A stretch of DNA of 64,000 bases from Nocardia sp. BMG51109 (GTDB lineage Bacteria > Actinomycetota > Actinomycetes > Mycobacteriales > Mycobacteriaceae), in the NCBI RefSeq assembly GCF_000526215.1, contig NZ_JAFQ01000004.1, positions 4,278,001 through 4,342,000 on the forward strand, written 5' to 3'. Made by a program: the position numbers and the translations under genes. The notes beneath the pieces are model-generated. The model made no database searches. It saw nothing but the letters and a program-made list of their open reading frames with translations, and was not told the origin of the DNA. Each line of letters starts with the position of its first letter. The stretch's first letter is position 1. Below, piece by piece: positions 1 through 7,982 of the stretch.

Positions 1-490
1 CGATCGCCAGTACCCAATCGGCATACTCGGCGCCGGTTCCGAACGGCCACCGCCCATCGACCCGCAACCCGGCCTGGGTCGGCACCACCGTGTTCCCGAA
101 CGCGTTCTCCTGGAACGCGATCAACGGAAACCGGCCACCCGGCGGGAACACCGCCTCCACCGCCTCCGGCGGCAGCATCGACGCCGCCCGCGCGGTACTA
201 CCCGCCAGCGCCCAATACAACCAGCCCGTCGACCCGTCGATCGCGGACACCGCCTCGATCAACTCCATCTCCGTCACCGGATCGGCCTGCCACCCACCCA
301 CTTCGACAGGCGCCAACGCCGCCAGCAGGCCCGACTCCCGCAGCACCCGCATCGGCTCCGCGGCCACCAGCCGCGCCTCCTCCCCGGTATCGGCACCGGC
401 ACGCAGTACCCCGGCGATCTTCGACACCATCCCCAGTAACTCGTCCCGATCCGCGCTGCGCTCCACCGCTATCCGTGTCTGCTCAGGCAC
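1..490 (-). CDS. Acyl-CoA dehydrogenase / group D flavin monooxygenase-like protein, partial
   Basis: The gene is read leftward and leaves the window, so only about 163 N-terminal residues are visible. I placed the start at a GTG preceded by a GGAGGGAGG-type ribosome binding site. The visible part resembles the N-terminal helical domain of the acyl-CoA dehydrogenase superfamily, including flavin-dependent monooxygenases of the HsaA type: a segment ending RVLRESGLLAAL, then EAVSAIDGSTGWLYW, then PFGTGAEYADW at the start of the beta domain. The FAD-binding and catalytic parts lie outside, so I cannot tell dehydrogenase from monooxygenase. It is unclear whether this gene belongs to the mobile element to its right. 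Confidence 0.72.
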   Translation of the reverse strand, partial: MPEQTRIAVERSADRDELLGMVSKIAGVLRAGADTGEEARLVAAEPMRVLRESGLLAALAPVEVGGWQADPVTEMELIEAVSAIDGSTGWLYWALAGSTARAASMLPPEAVEAVFPPGGRFPLIAFQENAFGNTVVPTQAGLRVDGRWPFGTGAEYADWVLAI

Positions 491-675
491 GATCCGCCTC
501 CCTCCGCACCGCATCGAGGCTGTCATCATGCACCCGAAAACGTTGACCACCAACCGAAATAACGAACCCTCTCACGACTCCACGACACCATTCCCACCGA
601 CGGGCGGCAGCCTCGGCATATTCGATTAACCGGTCACCCGCAGCGGACAGTGCCGTCACCGGTCGTCGGCGGCTG

Positions 676-825
676 CTAGAACCCGGTAGGTAGCGCTACT
701 GGGTGAGCGGCCCGGTGCAATGCACACCGTCGGGTGCGTGACCACTGATGCCCTCGAACTGGATCGACACCTACCGTTCGAGGTCGGGTCTCGGCAGATG
801 TCCCCTGCCACTCGCTGCGGTGCAT
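676..825 (-). CDS. Small hypothetical protein (49 aa)
   Basis: A 49-codon frame starts with an ATG that overlaps the stop codon of the preceding 29-codon frame (TGATG arrangement), which suggests translational coupling. The product is basic (many Arg and His), with no motif I recognise. It is the last member of a leftward group that follows the barrel-like gene at 938-1264. Coding status rests only on the overlap and position. Confidence 0.28.
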   Translation of the reverse strand: MHRSEWQGTSAETRPRTVGVDPVRGHQWSRTRRCALHRAAHPVALPTGF

Positions 826-914
826 CACAAAACCCCGATGACACAAAGCAAGCCGACGAACCGGCCGGTGAGCAGCAGTGTGAGCTTCCACGGCACCGGA
901 TAGGGCTCGGGCAT
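825..914 (-). CDS. Putative 29-residue membrane peptide
   Basis: A very short frame: after a proline-rich start (MPEPYPVPW) comes one hydrophobic stretch, KLTLLLTGRFVGLLCVIGVL, long enough to be a single membrane helix. It lies 23 bp downstream of the gene ending at 938 on the same strand, and its stop overlaps the start of the next small frame. A GAGCGG sequence precedes the ATG but is a weak ribosome binding site. Tiny membrane peptides can be toxins or regulators; nothing here shows which. Confidence 0.33.
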   Translation of the reverse strand: MPEPYPVPWKLTLLLTGRFVGLLCVIGVL

Positions 915-937
915 GACACCGCTCGATCTCGGATCGC

Positions 938-1264
938 TCAAGGTGGCACTTCTCCTTCGGGCAGAGGGCGGATGATGTCGCCTGGTTGGACGTGTGCGGA
1001 AATGTCATCGGAGAACACGAAGACATGCCTGTTGCTGTCGTGTTGCCGGATGTGGAAGCCGTCGATCGTGCCGGAATGGGTGGTGTGGTCCGCGGTGCAC
1101 AATTGCACCCGCTGTCCGATGTGAAAGTCTCCGACAGTCCGGCCGACGACGAACGGGTTCTCTTGGACGCTCAGCGGGTAGACACCCTCTACACGGATAA
1201 CGCTCCCGGCCGGCTCGACATCGTCGCCGGCGCTGCCGTCTTCGATGATTTCATTGCTGTCCAC
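938..1264 (-). CDS. Hypothetical protein with an EF-Tu domain 2-like beta-barrel pattern
   Basis: The protein has 108 residues, a GTG start and a good ribosome binding site (GAGGAG, 7 nt spacing). The central part, with IRVEGVYPLSV, then VGRTVGDFHIGQRVQL, then SGTIDGFHI and VQPGDIIRPL, follows the order of strands in domain 2 of translational GTPases (regulatory motif, 'V-x-G-R-V' turn, 'G-D-x-V' turn and final 'x-x-G-D-I-I'). There is no G domain. Stand-alone barrels of this type occur in actinobacteria without known function. It lies 33 bp downstream of the membrane-protein gene at 1298-2332 and is probably co-transcribed with it. Confidence 0.7.
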   Translation of the reverse strand: MDSNEIIEDGSAGDDVEPAGSVIRVEGVYPLSVQENPFVVGRTVGDFHIGQRVQLCTADHTTHSGTIDGFHIRQHDSNRHVFVFSDDISAHVQPGDIIRPLPEGEVPP

Positions 1265-1297
1265 GGTTCAACTCCTCTCTGAGGTACTCGGGGGTCG

Positions 1298-2332
1298 TCA
1301 CAGCCAGCGGCGGGCGGCGAGCACGGCGACGCTCGGTAGCCACGCTCCGGCGAGTACGCTCAGCGCGGCGACGATCCACACGATCGCCCAGGCCCGCCCG
1401 CCGCCGGGCGTGTACACGTGGCCGCCGGTATCGATGGCGGGATATCGTGCGCCGATGTCCCCCTCCCCGACCGCGAAGTCGCGGCCCGACAGCGTGACGT
1501 GATCCCGGCCCGGCCCGCCGTCGGCGGGACTGAAATCTCCCCACGCCCGGCAGAACGTGTCGGTCGGGCAGTGCACCTCGGTGACCGTCCAGGTGCCGAG
1601 ACGGCCGTCGTTCTCGCGGGCGGCCCAGGCACCCGGCAGCTGAGGCAGGAAGATCACGAGCCCGATCAGGGCTACTACCCCGCCCGCGAGCCAGTAGCCG
1701 ACGATGTTGGCGGCCAGGCGATTCCAGCACCTCCGGACGGCCGCCACTGTCCCGCAGCGCCCGCGAGCAGGCGGGCGCTGCTGGATGCTTCTGATCCCGT
1801 GGCTGCCGTCGAGGATGTGGACGGCGATGTGCGGGGCGTGCGTGCTGACGGCGTCAGTCAGCAGCTGCCGGTCGAGGCGCCAGCCCACGACGGCGACGCT
1901 TTCGGCCAGCGCGCCCCGGGGAACGCCGGGTACCCACTGCATGCGGGCCCTGCGTTTCTGGCAGGACGGTCGGCGCTCGACACCCACGCTGCACCGGGCG
2001 GTCTCCCACACCCAGACGGCGAGCGCCTCGTCCCATGGCACGAAGGTCGGTGTCCTCCCCGGGCGGTGCAGGGTGATACCGGTGTCGTCGACCCGCAGCG
2101 CTTCCCGCCGCGACACCATCAGACAGAAGTAGCCGACTGTCGCCGCACCGAACAGCACGATGCACACGGACCGCAGAGGAACGCTGTCGAAGACGGCGGC
2201 CAGGATGGTGCAGAACAGGCAGACAGCGAGCGTGGCCGTGTCTTTCGGCGTGAACCTACGGCGCTCCTGATACACCGTTCCCTCCGCACGGCCCGAGTGG
2301 CGCGAGTCAGTCACTGCCACCAGCGAGCCCAC
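1298..2332 (-). CDS. Hypothetical membrane protein with two N-terminal and two C-terminal helices
   Basis: About 344 residues. Two hydrophobic segments lie at roughly residues 34-70 (TLAVCLFCTILAAVF; IVLFGAATVGYFCLMV), then a soluble part with paired Cys and basic residues, a third helix near residue 215 (GGVVALIGLVIFLPQL), an extracytoplasmic-type loop with two cysteines (VHCPTDTFC), and a last helix near the C-terminus. The topology resembles DUF-type actinobacterial membrane proteins with a PH-like cytosolic part, but I do not recognise a family. It heads the small operon with the gene at 938-1264. The GTG start is not certain, since a shorter start inside the first 10 residues is possible. 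Confidence 0.6.
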   Translation of the reverse strand: MGSLVAVTDSRHSGRAEGTVYQERRRFTPKDTATLAVCLFCTILAAVFDSVPLRSVCIVLFGAATVGYFCLMVSRREALRVDDTGITLHRPGRTPTFVPWDEALAVWVWETARCSVGVERRPSCQKRRARMQWVPGVPRGALAESVAVVGWRLDRQLLTDAVSTHAPHIAVHILDGSHGIRSIQQRPPARGRCGTVAAVRRCWNRLAANIVGYWLAGGVVALIGLVIFLPQLPGAWAARENDGRLGTWTVTEVHCPTDTFCRAWGDFSPADGGPGRDHVTLSGRDFAVGEGDIGARYPAIDTGGHVYTPGGGRAWAIVWIVAALSVLAGAWLPSVAVLAARRWL

Positions 2333-2363
2333 GGCCGGTGCCGCGTCACGACGACGAGATCAG

Positions 2364-2657
2364 TCATGTCGTCAACCTTTCCTCGGTAGATCGAGTGTGC
2401 ACGTATTCTGCTGCTGCGCTGGACTTTTCGATGCCATCATCGGTGATCACCCAGTACTTCTGTCGACTGTTGTCGCCCCCGCGTTCACCGGTATCGCGGA
2501 CGAGTCCCCGTTTCCCGAGCGCGCGCATAGTGAACCTCGTTGTCTCGTAGGCGATTCCGGTCTTTGCGGCGACCTCCCGGCACGTCCGCATTTCCTCGTC
2601 ACTCAGACAGCCCAGGATCCGCTGCTGAAAGGGCCCGGACCCCGCAGCCACCGGCAT
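2364..2657 (-). CDS. Small winged-helix transcriptional regulator
   Basis: I chose the ATG at 2657 because GGAGGA lies 6 nt upstream; a longer frame starts 24 nt earlier without such a site. The 97-residue product has a helix-turn-helix pattern: QQRILGCLSDEE, then VAAKTGIAYETTRFTMRALG as recognition region, and a wing RDTGERGGDNSRQKYWVIT. This is the MarR/GntR-like wHTH layout with no effector domain. It is placed between two leftward hypothetical genes and may regulate the cluster. Confidence 0.62.
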   Translation of the reverse strand: MPVAAGSGPFQQRILGCLSDEEMRTCREVAAKTGIAYETTRFTMRALGKRGLVRDTGERGGDNSRQKYWVITDDGIEKSSAAAEYVHTRSTEERLTT

Positions 2658-2879
2658 GAGATTCCTCCGATCATGATGCATTGCAATGGGTTCGACGAGA
2701 AGGATTCACTCGACGTCGCATCGTCGGCCGCTGGGCTTTTCGGCAATGTCGGTGACGGCACCCGGCATCGGCCGGATCTCGTCGAGGCGTGGTGTCGCCC
2801 GGCCGGTGAAGGTCGGGCATTGGCGAGACGGCCTCGGCGCCACCAGTTCTGCGGCGGGAGCCGTTGGCTGGGCCCCGTG

Positions 2880-3266
2880 TCATGTCGCGCCGCCTGTCCG
2901 GGGCTTGCCCAAACGCTGTGGCGCCGGGCAGTGCCGAGGGCCACGGTGTCCCGTGGTCCGGGTGTTGTGCTCGCGGATCGAGAGGTCGGCGCGGATCGCG
3001 GCGAGAATCTGGGTGATGTGGCTGTGCAGTATCACCGCAGCCTCCTCGACGCGCATGCCCCCGGCGGTCAGCAGCCCCATCGCGCAACACATGCCGTCCC
3101 GGCGGCCGGCTTGGTCATCTTGGCTGGCGAGGTGGGTCGTCACAGCGAGTAGCACGGCGTAGTCATAGCCGTGGGTGCCGGTGAGGGTCGTGATCAGATC
3201 GTCGGTCTGGGCCAACGGGCCTGCCCCGGGCACGAACGTGGCGCCGGACAGCGGATACGACGACAT
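2880..3266 (-). CDS. Hypothetical protein (128 aa)
   Basis: The start at 3266 is supported by AGAAAGG a few bases upstream; an in-frame upstream extension lacks support. The protein is mostly alpha-helical with the stretch DDLITTLTGTHGYDYAVLLA and a second helical part VEEAAVILHSHITQILAAI, followed by a basic, probably disordered tail. I recognise no family. It sits between the wHTH regulator and a secreted-protein gene, all on the same strand. Confidence 0.5.
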   Translation of the reverse strand: MSSYPLSGATFVPGAGPLAQTDDLITTLTGTHGYDYAVLLAVTTHLASQDDQAGRRDGMCCAMGLLTAGGMRVEEAAVILHSHITQILAAIRADLSIREHNTRTTGHRGPRHCPAPQRLGKPRTGGAT

Positions 3267-3369
3267 GGTCGCCTTTCTTGGTGCAGTAGAGAGCGGAAGC
3301 GAGAAGAAGGGAAGCACCGCATCGCCGCAACAGCTCGTCGATGGTGACGGCCGCTGCCCGGCGCCGGCG

Positions 3370-3909
3370 CTACGGCGTGGAGTAGCCGATCAACGCGCCG
3401 ATTCCGGCGCCGACCGGCACGGTGATCAACGCGCCGACGCCGCCGAGGAAGAAGCCGATCACGGCGCCGATTCCGCCGCCGATCAGCGCGCCGACCACGG
3501 CGTTCTGCTGCTTGCGGGCGATGGTGTCTTCCGCCTCGCCGATGTTCTGCGCGACCTGCGTGGCGTCGGACTGCGGTGTCAGCGTCAGGGCGCGGCCGTC
3601 GGCGCCGATCTGCGGTGTGAGGGCGATCGTGGCGCCCGCGGCCTGCATCGTCAGCGGCATCGTCATGACCTCGCGGCCCGCGACGTCGGTGAGGGTGACC
3701 GCCTGCCCGTCGTTCGTGAGCGCGAAGCTGCCGGCCGCCACGGTCGTGGTCACGCCCGCGTGGTCGGGGGTCGGGGCGGCGACGTATTCGATGCCGTGAT
3801 CGACCCCGCTGATGCCCGTCTCGGTCTGCGGGGCAGCGTGGGCCGGTACGGCCGCCATGGTGATCGCGACTGTGGCTAGCCCGGCGGTGGTGATCGCGTG
3901 GAATTTCAT
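3370..3909 (-). CDS. Secreted protein with C-terminal glycine-zipper membrane segment
   Basis: A clear Sec signal peptide occupies residues 1-26 (MKFHAITTAGLATVAI..., cleavage after AHA). The middle is beta-rich (VTTTVAAGSFALTNDGQ; VTLTDVAGREVMTMPL). The last ~45 residues form a glycine-zipper pair (VVGALIGGGIGAVIGFFLGG, then a similar second repeat), a membrane-inserting motif. GAAGGAG lies 6 nt before the ATG. Proteins with this layout are common and uncharacterised in Nocardia and Rhodococcus. Function unknown; it may sit in or on the cell envelope. Confidence 0.75.
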   Translation of the reverse strand: MKFHAITTAGLATVAITMAAVPAHAAPQTETGISGVDHGIEYVAAPTPDHAGVTTTVAAGSFALTNDGQAVTLTDVAGREVMTMPLTMQAAGATIALTPQIGADGRALTLTPQSDATQVAQNIGEAEDTIARKQQNAVVGALIGGGIGAVIGFFLGGVGALITVPVGAGIGALIGYSTP

Positions 3910-4061
3910 GGACTTCTCCTTCGTGTCGGGTCAGCGAAGGGTTTCGCCGACGTTTCCGCCGATGTCTGCGGCGGGGGTCTGGTGGCGGGGCGTCCGCGTT
4001 GGGCGTCGACGGCCGCGCGCTGTCTATTCGGGCGTCGCCCTCGAGCGCAGTGGGAAACAGG

Positions 4062-4883
4062 TCAGCCGGGGCCATCCGGTTTGCGGCACACGGCGCCGAG
4101 TAGGTCCAGCCGGGTCTTCGGCAGGTCGTCGCCGATCCATTTCTGGATGGGGACGATGCCGGGATCGAGGATCTCGAAGCCCTCGAAGAGCGCTTCGATC
4201 GCGGCCGCGGAACGGAATACGATTTGGGCCGGACTGCCGTGCGTGCCGGTCGTGGCCCGGTGCATGAAAGCCTCGCTGGTGTCGGTGGATCCGTGGGTGA
4301 AGGCCAGATAGCTGCCCGGTGTCATCGCGTCGCGGTACCGGGCGATGAGATCGGCCGGGCGTTCGTCGTCCATCACGAAGTGGAGGACGCCGACGACCAG
4401 CATCGCGATCGGCTGGTCGAGGTCGATCTTCGCCTCGGTGCGCAGGCGGTGCAGGACGTTTCCCGGGTCTCGGAAATCGCCCAGGATCGCCGTCACGTCG
4501 GGCTCGCCGTCGAGCATCGCGTTGGCGTGCGCGTAGACGATGGGGTCGAAATCGACGGACGCCACCCGCACGGCGGAATCGACCTTCTGCGCCACCTCGT
4601 GCACGTTCGGCGATGTCGGAAGGCCGGCGCCCATGTCGACGAACTGCCGCACGCCCTTCTCGGCGGCCAATTGGGTGGCGCCGGTGAGGAATCTGCGGCT
4701 GAACCAGGCCAGCGTCCGGGTATCGGGCGCGACTTCGAGCATGTGCTGGGCGAGAACCCGGTCGGCCTCGTAGTTGTCCTTGCCGCCGAGCAGATAGTCG
4801 AACACCCGGGCAGAACTCGGCTGGGACGGGTTGACGCCCTTCGGTGCCGGTCTCGCCCCCGGCACGGCCCCAGCGGCGGTCAT
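4062..4883 (-). CDS. SAM-dependent methyltransferase, DUF574 family
   Basis: Member of the DUF574 (PF04672) methyltransferase family that is abundant in Streptomyces and Nocardia. The N-terminal signature ARVFDYLLGGKDNYEADR is complete. The SAM-binding glycine motif is FVDMGAGLPT, and acidic residues follow in VASVDFDPIVYAHA. The C-terminus has the usual EGFEILDPGIVPIQKW segment. The substrate of the family is unknown. The start at 4883 gives a normal family length; an in-frame ATG 30 nt upstream is possible. A second paralogue follows upstream on the same strand (4965-5821). Confidence 0.85.
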   Translation of the reverse strand: MTAAGAVPGARPAPKGVNPSQPSSARVFDYLLGGKDNYEADRVLAQHMLEVAPDTRTLAWFSRRFLTGATQLAAEKGVRQFVDMGAGLPTSPNVHEVAQKVDSAVRVASVDFDPIVYAHANAMLDGEPDVTAILGDFRDPGNVLHRLRTEAKIDLDQPIAMLVVGVLHFVMDDERPADLIARYRDAMTPGSYLAFTHGSTDTSEAFMHRATTGTHGSPAQIVFRSAAAIEALFEGFEILDPGIVPIQKWIGDDLPKTRLDLLGAVCRKPDGPG

Positions 4884-4964
4884 GAGGCGACCTGCGGATG
4901 CCCGGCGAAACACCCGGTCCCCGCCCGGCTGTCTCCGCTCATCCGGATCGGTCGCAGCGGATAT

Positions 4965-5821
4965 CTACGGTTTGACACCGACACCGCCCAGTACCAGCCG
5001 GGCCTCGCGGGGACGGCGGCCCACGACGGGGGTCGCCGTCGTGGGCCACCACTCGTCCAGTGGCACCAGGCCGGGCGCCATCATGTCCAGGCCCGCGAAG
5101 CAGGCGGCGATCTCCTCGCGGCTGCGGAAGGACCCCGATCCGAAGCACTGCAGGAATCTCGTCTGCAGATCTGTCGCCAGGTCCTCGGCATCGGTCCCGT
5201 CACCGGGATCGGTGAAGTGGCTGAGCGCGACGTACGAGCCCGCCACCAGTGTCCGGCTGTAGCTGGACATGACCACGGCCGGATCCGGGATATGGGGCAG
5301 GACGTCCGACGCGATCACCGCGACCGGCCGCGCCCAGTCCAGCAGCCCGCCGGCGACCGACGGCCCGAGCACTGTGTCCGGTGCCGCGGCGTCCGCGTGC
5401 ACGTAGTGGATGTTGTCGCCCTCGAGCAGCGCCTGCCCGTAGGTGACGCACAGGGGATCGATGTCCACGGCCACCACCCGGGAGCCCGGCGTGACGGCGC
5501 AGGCGACCTGGTGCGTGTTGGCCGACCACAACAGCGGCAGTCCCGCCCCCAACTCGAGGAACTGGTTGATCCCGGCTTCGGCCAGATGGCGGATGACGCG
5601 GCGTGTCCAGTCGCGGCCCATGCGTACCACGGCGGGCCAGCGCGGCGCGATCTCGCCGATCCAGGCAGCCGCCTCGCGGTCGATACCGACGTTGGTGGTC
5701 TCACGGAGCCAATAGTTCTGCACGCGAGCCATATTCGGCTTCGAGCCTTCCGTACACAAGGGACCCGGATCCTGCCCCGCCGAGACCGGCCGCAGCCGCG
5801 GCGGCTCGTCCCGCTCAGCCA
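4965..5821 (-). CDS. SAM-dependent methyltransferase, DUF574 family (second copy)
   Basis: A diverged paralogue of the gene at 4062-4883. It has the SAM motif FLELGAGLPLLW, the acidic strand VVAVDIDPLCVTYG, and the C-terminal AGLDMMAPGLVPLDEWW. The N-terminal signature is more degenerate (MARVQNYWLRETTNVGIDRE in place of R-x-Y-D-Y-L-L-G-G-K). The proposed GTG start at 5821 overlaps the end of the cold-shock gene by 7 bp, so the two are probably translationally coupled. The sequence upstream of that start in the same frame looks non-coding, being antisense-like shadow of the cold-shock gene. Confidence 0.8.
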
Positions 5822-6063
5822 CGCCGCTCTCCCCGTCTCGCACCGTCGGCTCCGCTCGGCCGGACGTTCGTCGCTCTCGGGCCCTTGCTGTCCGACCAGT
5901 CGATCTCGAACTGCACACGCTGCCCGGCGTCCAGCGTCCTGTGCATGTGGCCGTCTCCGACGATGGCGGAATGATGCACGTAGACGTCGGGTTCGTCGCC
6001 GTCCTGGCTGATGAAACCGAACCCCCTCGCGTCGTCGAACCATTTCACCCGGCCTGTCGTCAT
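5815..6063 (-). CDS. Cold-shock domain protein
   Basis: A CspA-type single cold-shock domain: GRVKWFDDARGFGFISQDG contains RNP1 (K-G-F-G-F-I, here RGFGFIS) and DVYVHHSAI is RNP2 (V-F-V-H). Such proteins bind single-stranded RNA or DNA. The C-terminal 15 residues are a charged extension. AGGAGAG precedes the ATG. It lies directly upstream of and overlaps the second methyltransferase gene, an unusual pairing for a CSP. Confidence 0.88.
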   Translation of the reverse strand: MTTGRVKWFDDARGFGFISQDGDEPDVYVHHSAIVGDGHMHRTLDAGQRVQFEIDWSDSKGPRATNVRPSGADGARRGERRG

Positions 6064-6114
6064 CTCTCCTCCTGCATTGTGTGTTGCTCGAATGGTCTTC
6101 GCCCGCAGTAGATT

Positions 6115-7095
6115 TCACAGACCAGCGTCTGTGCTGCGGGCGGGTCTGGGTTGCAGCCGCAACGGATTCACCCGGTCCGGCCGGGCGCTGTCGGCGGGTG
6201 GGCCCGCCAGTAATGCGGCCACCGATTCGCCCGGGGCGGGCCGGTAGTAGCAGCGGGGCTGTTCGTTCGGTGCCACCAGCGCTGCCCACGGCAGCGCGCC
6301 TTCGGCGTTGACGATGCGGCCGCGGCGGCGCAGCATCTGTTCGGCGGCTGCGGCGTCGCCCACCGACACCGTCACCAGCTCCATGCTGATCCGGTGGCCG
6401 TCGGACGCCATGCCGGCCAGCTCCGCCGCATCTCCGGCCAGGACTTGCTGCGCCGCAGTAGGTATCGCGGTGCCGGACGCGGCGACGAGGACCGTTTTGA
6501 TGCCGTAGTGGTGCGCGGCGGTGACCGTGCCCAGCAGCAGGCCGTCGTCGGTGCCATCGACGACGGGAATCATCACCGTCGCCAACCCCCAGACCACGCA
6601 GTTGACGCCGAGCACCCACGTGCCCGCCCCGGCCGCCAGCAGCGGATCGGCCGGGTTCGGTGTCAGCGCCCCCACTTCACGCGCATATGCGTCGCGGTGG
6701 GCGACCGCATCACCATCGGGCACCACCTGCACGGTCACCGGCCCGTCAGGCAGCATCCGCACCGTGTCCAGGGACGGTGGCACGAACACCGTCGCCGCGA
6801 CGTTCTCCCTGTGCGCCGCCCACGCCCACGCCGCGGCCGCCGATTCCGTGCCCGCTGCCACCGCGATCCCTGCCGCGGGCAGTTCGCCGGCCGCACGCCG
6901 GGCTCGCAGGAACCAGACCGCGCTCCGGGCCCGGAACGATCCGCTGTGCTGTTTGTGCTCCCTCGCCAGCAGTACCCGTCCAGCGGTCGACGGCAGAGCA
7001 TCGCCGTCGAGTTCTTCGCAGTACATCGGCTTCACTACGGGCGCGATGCCGTTCCAGGCATCCACGATGTCCGGCCAGCCGATCCCGGCGGTCAT
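6115..7095 (-). CDS. PLP-fold type II (threonine dehydratase-like) protein lacking the catalytic lysine
   Basis: The 326-residue protein follows the fold type II PLP enzyme pattern (serine/threonine dehydratase, threonine synthase): the normal G-S-F-K-x-R-G motif, whose lysine binds PLP, appears as HSGSFRARSA with Arg in place of Lys. The asparagine loop and phosphate loop are approximated by AAGTESAAAAW, and the later part (NCVVWGLATVMIP; VLVAASGTAIP) also fits the fold. With no lysine it may be a non-catalytic, sensing or regulatory member. The ATG overlaps the stop of the nucleoside hydrolase gene (ATGA), so both are translated together. Confidence 0.72.
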   Translation of the reverse strand: MTAGIGWPDIVDAWNGIAPVVKPMYCEELDGDALPSTAGRVLLAREHKQHSGSFRARSAVWFLRARRAAGELPAAGIAVAAGTESAAAAWAWAAHRENVAATVFVPPSLDTVRMLPDGPVTVQVVPDGDAVAHRDAYAREVGALTPNPADPLLAAGAGTWVLGVNCVVWGLATVMIPVVDGTDDGLLLGTVTAAHHYGIKTVLVAASGTAIPTAAQQVLAGDAAELAGMASDGHRISMELVTVSVGDAAAAEQMLRRRGRIVNAEGALPWAALVAPNEQPRCYYRPAPGESVAALLAGPPADSARPDRVNPLRLQPRPARSTDAGL

Positions 7096-7982
7096 GCCGC
7101 GTACACCTGGTCGTGGATCCACGCCATCGCCGCCTCGCAGTCGATGCTCGTCGTGACCTCGACAGGACGCCCGAGCGGATCGCGGCGCGTGCGCGCGTCG
7201 GGGATGATGCGGATCCGCTCCTCCGCGAACCGCACGAACGGCTCTCCCAGCGCTGCCGACACCGTGACCGGGTCGTGCAGGCGGGTGCGGGCGGGCGCGT
7301 TCCGCCCGCGCTGCCACGCCCACCACGCCGTCATGTTCGCGCCGATCAGCCGCGCCCACGGTTCCGCGTTCGGCGCGGTCATCCACTGGGTCATTTCTGA
7401 TTCCGGCCAGATCGCCAGCTCGTCGACATTGGTGTGGTCACTGAGCACCAGGCGCGGTCGGCAGGCCAGCCGCAGCGCGATATTCGCGGCCTTCCGATCG
7501 GTGTCCAGATTGTGGCTGGCACGGTCCGGTCTCCGATAGTTCTCGAACCAGCCGCCCATCTGGTTGACCTTGATCTGCTCGGCCAGATGCGGTGCCCGCG
7601 TCAGCACGTGGGCGAGTTCGCCCATCGTGCCCTGCCCGATCCAGATGATCGGGCCGGCCTCGTCCTCGAGCAGTCCTACGAGGTCGTCGAGCGGACGGAT
7701 CGACTTCCGGGGCACCGACGGCAGCACCTCATCGAGCAGGAACCGGTCCCCGCCCAAGTCGCGGCCCTCGTACACCGGCACATCCGGGCGGTCGAGCAGG
7801 TCGAGCATGTGCCGCGTCAGCCGGGCCCGCCGGCCCCACGTCTCGTCCGAGGTGACCACCACCAGCCGCGGGCACCGCCGTGCCGCGATCGGCAACGCTA
7901 CGGCATCGTCGATGTCGTATCCGATGTCGGGATTCACCACGTACAGAAGCTCTTGCTGTCCTGGCAGCGGGTAGTCGATCAC
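7092..7982 (-). CDS. Inosine/uridine-type nucleoside hydrolase family protein
   Basis: About 296 residues. The N-terminal calcium-binding motif of nucleoside hydrolases (D-x-D-x-x-x-D-D) appears as NPDIGYDIDDAVAL. A glycine-rich GPIIWIGQGTMGEL corresponds to the usual G-P-L-T-N motif region, and SHNLDTDRKAANIAL fits the later N-x-x-x-D-x-x-A segment. Such enzymes cleave the N-glycosidic bond of ribonucleosides. The first Asp of the D-x-D motif is replaced by Asn-Pro-Asp, so activity should be tested. The GTG start overlaps the stop of the upstream gene (GTGA), and its own stop overlaps the PLP-fold gene. Confidence 0.75.
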   Translation of the reverse strand: MIDYPLPGQQELLYVVNPDIGYDIDDAVALPIAARRCPRLVVVTSDETWGRRARLTRHMLDLLDRPDVPVYEGRDLGGDRFLLDEVLPSVPRKSIRPLDDLVGLLEDEAGPIIWIGQGTMGELAHVLTRAPHLAEQIKVNQMGGWFENYRRPDRASHNLDTDRKAANIALRLACRPRLVLSDHTNVDELAIWPESEMTQWMTAPNAEPWARLIGANMTAWWAWQRGRNAPARTRLHDPVTVSAALGEPFVRFAEERIRIIPDARTRRDPLGRPVEVTTSIDCEAAMAWIHDQVYAA

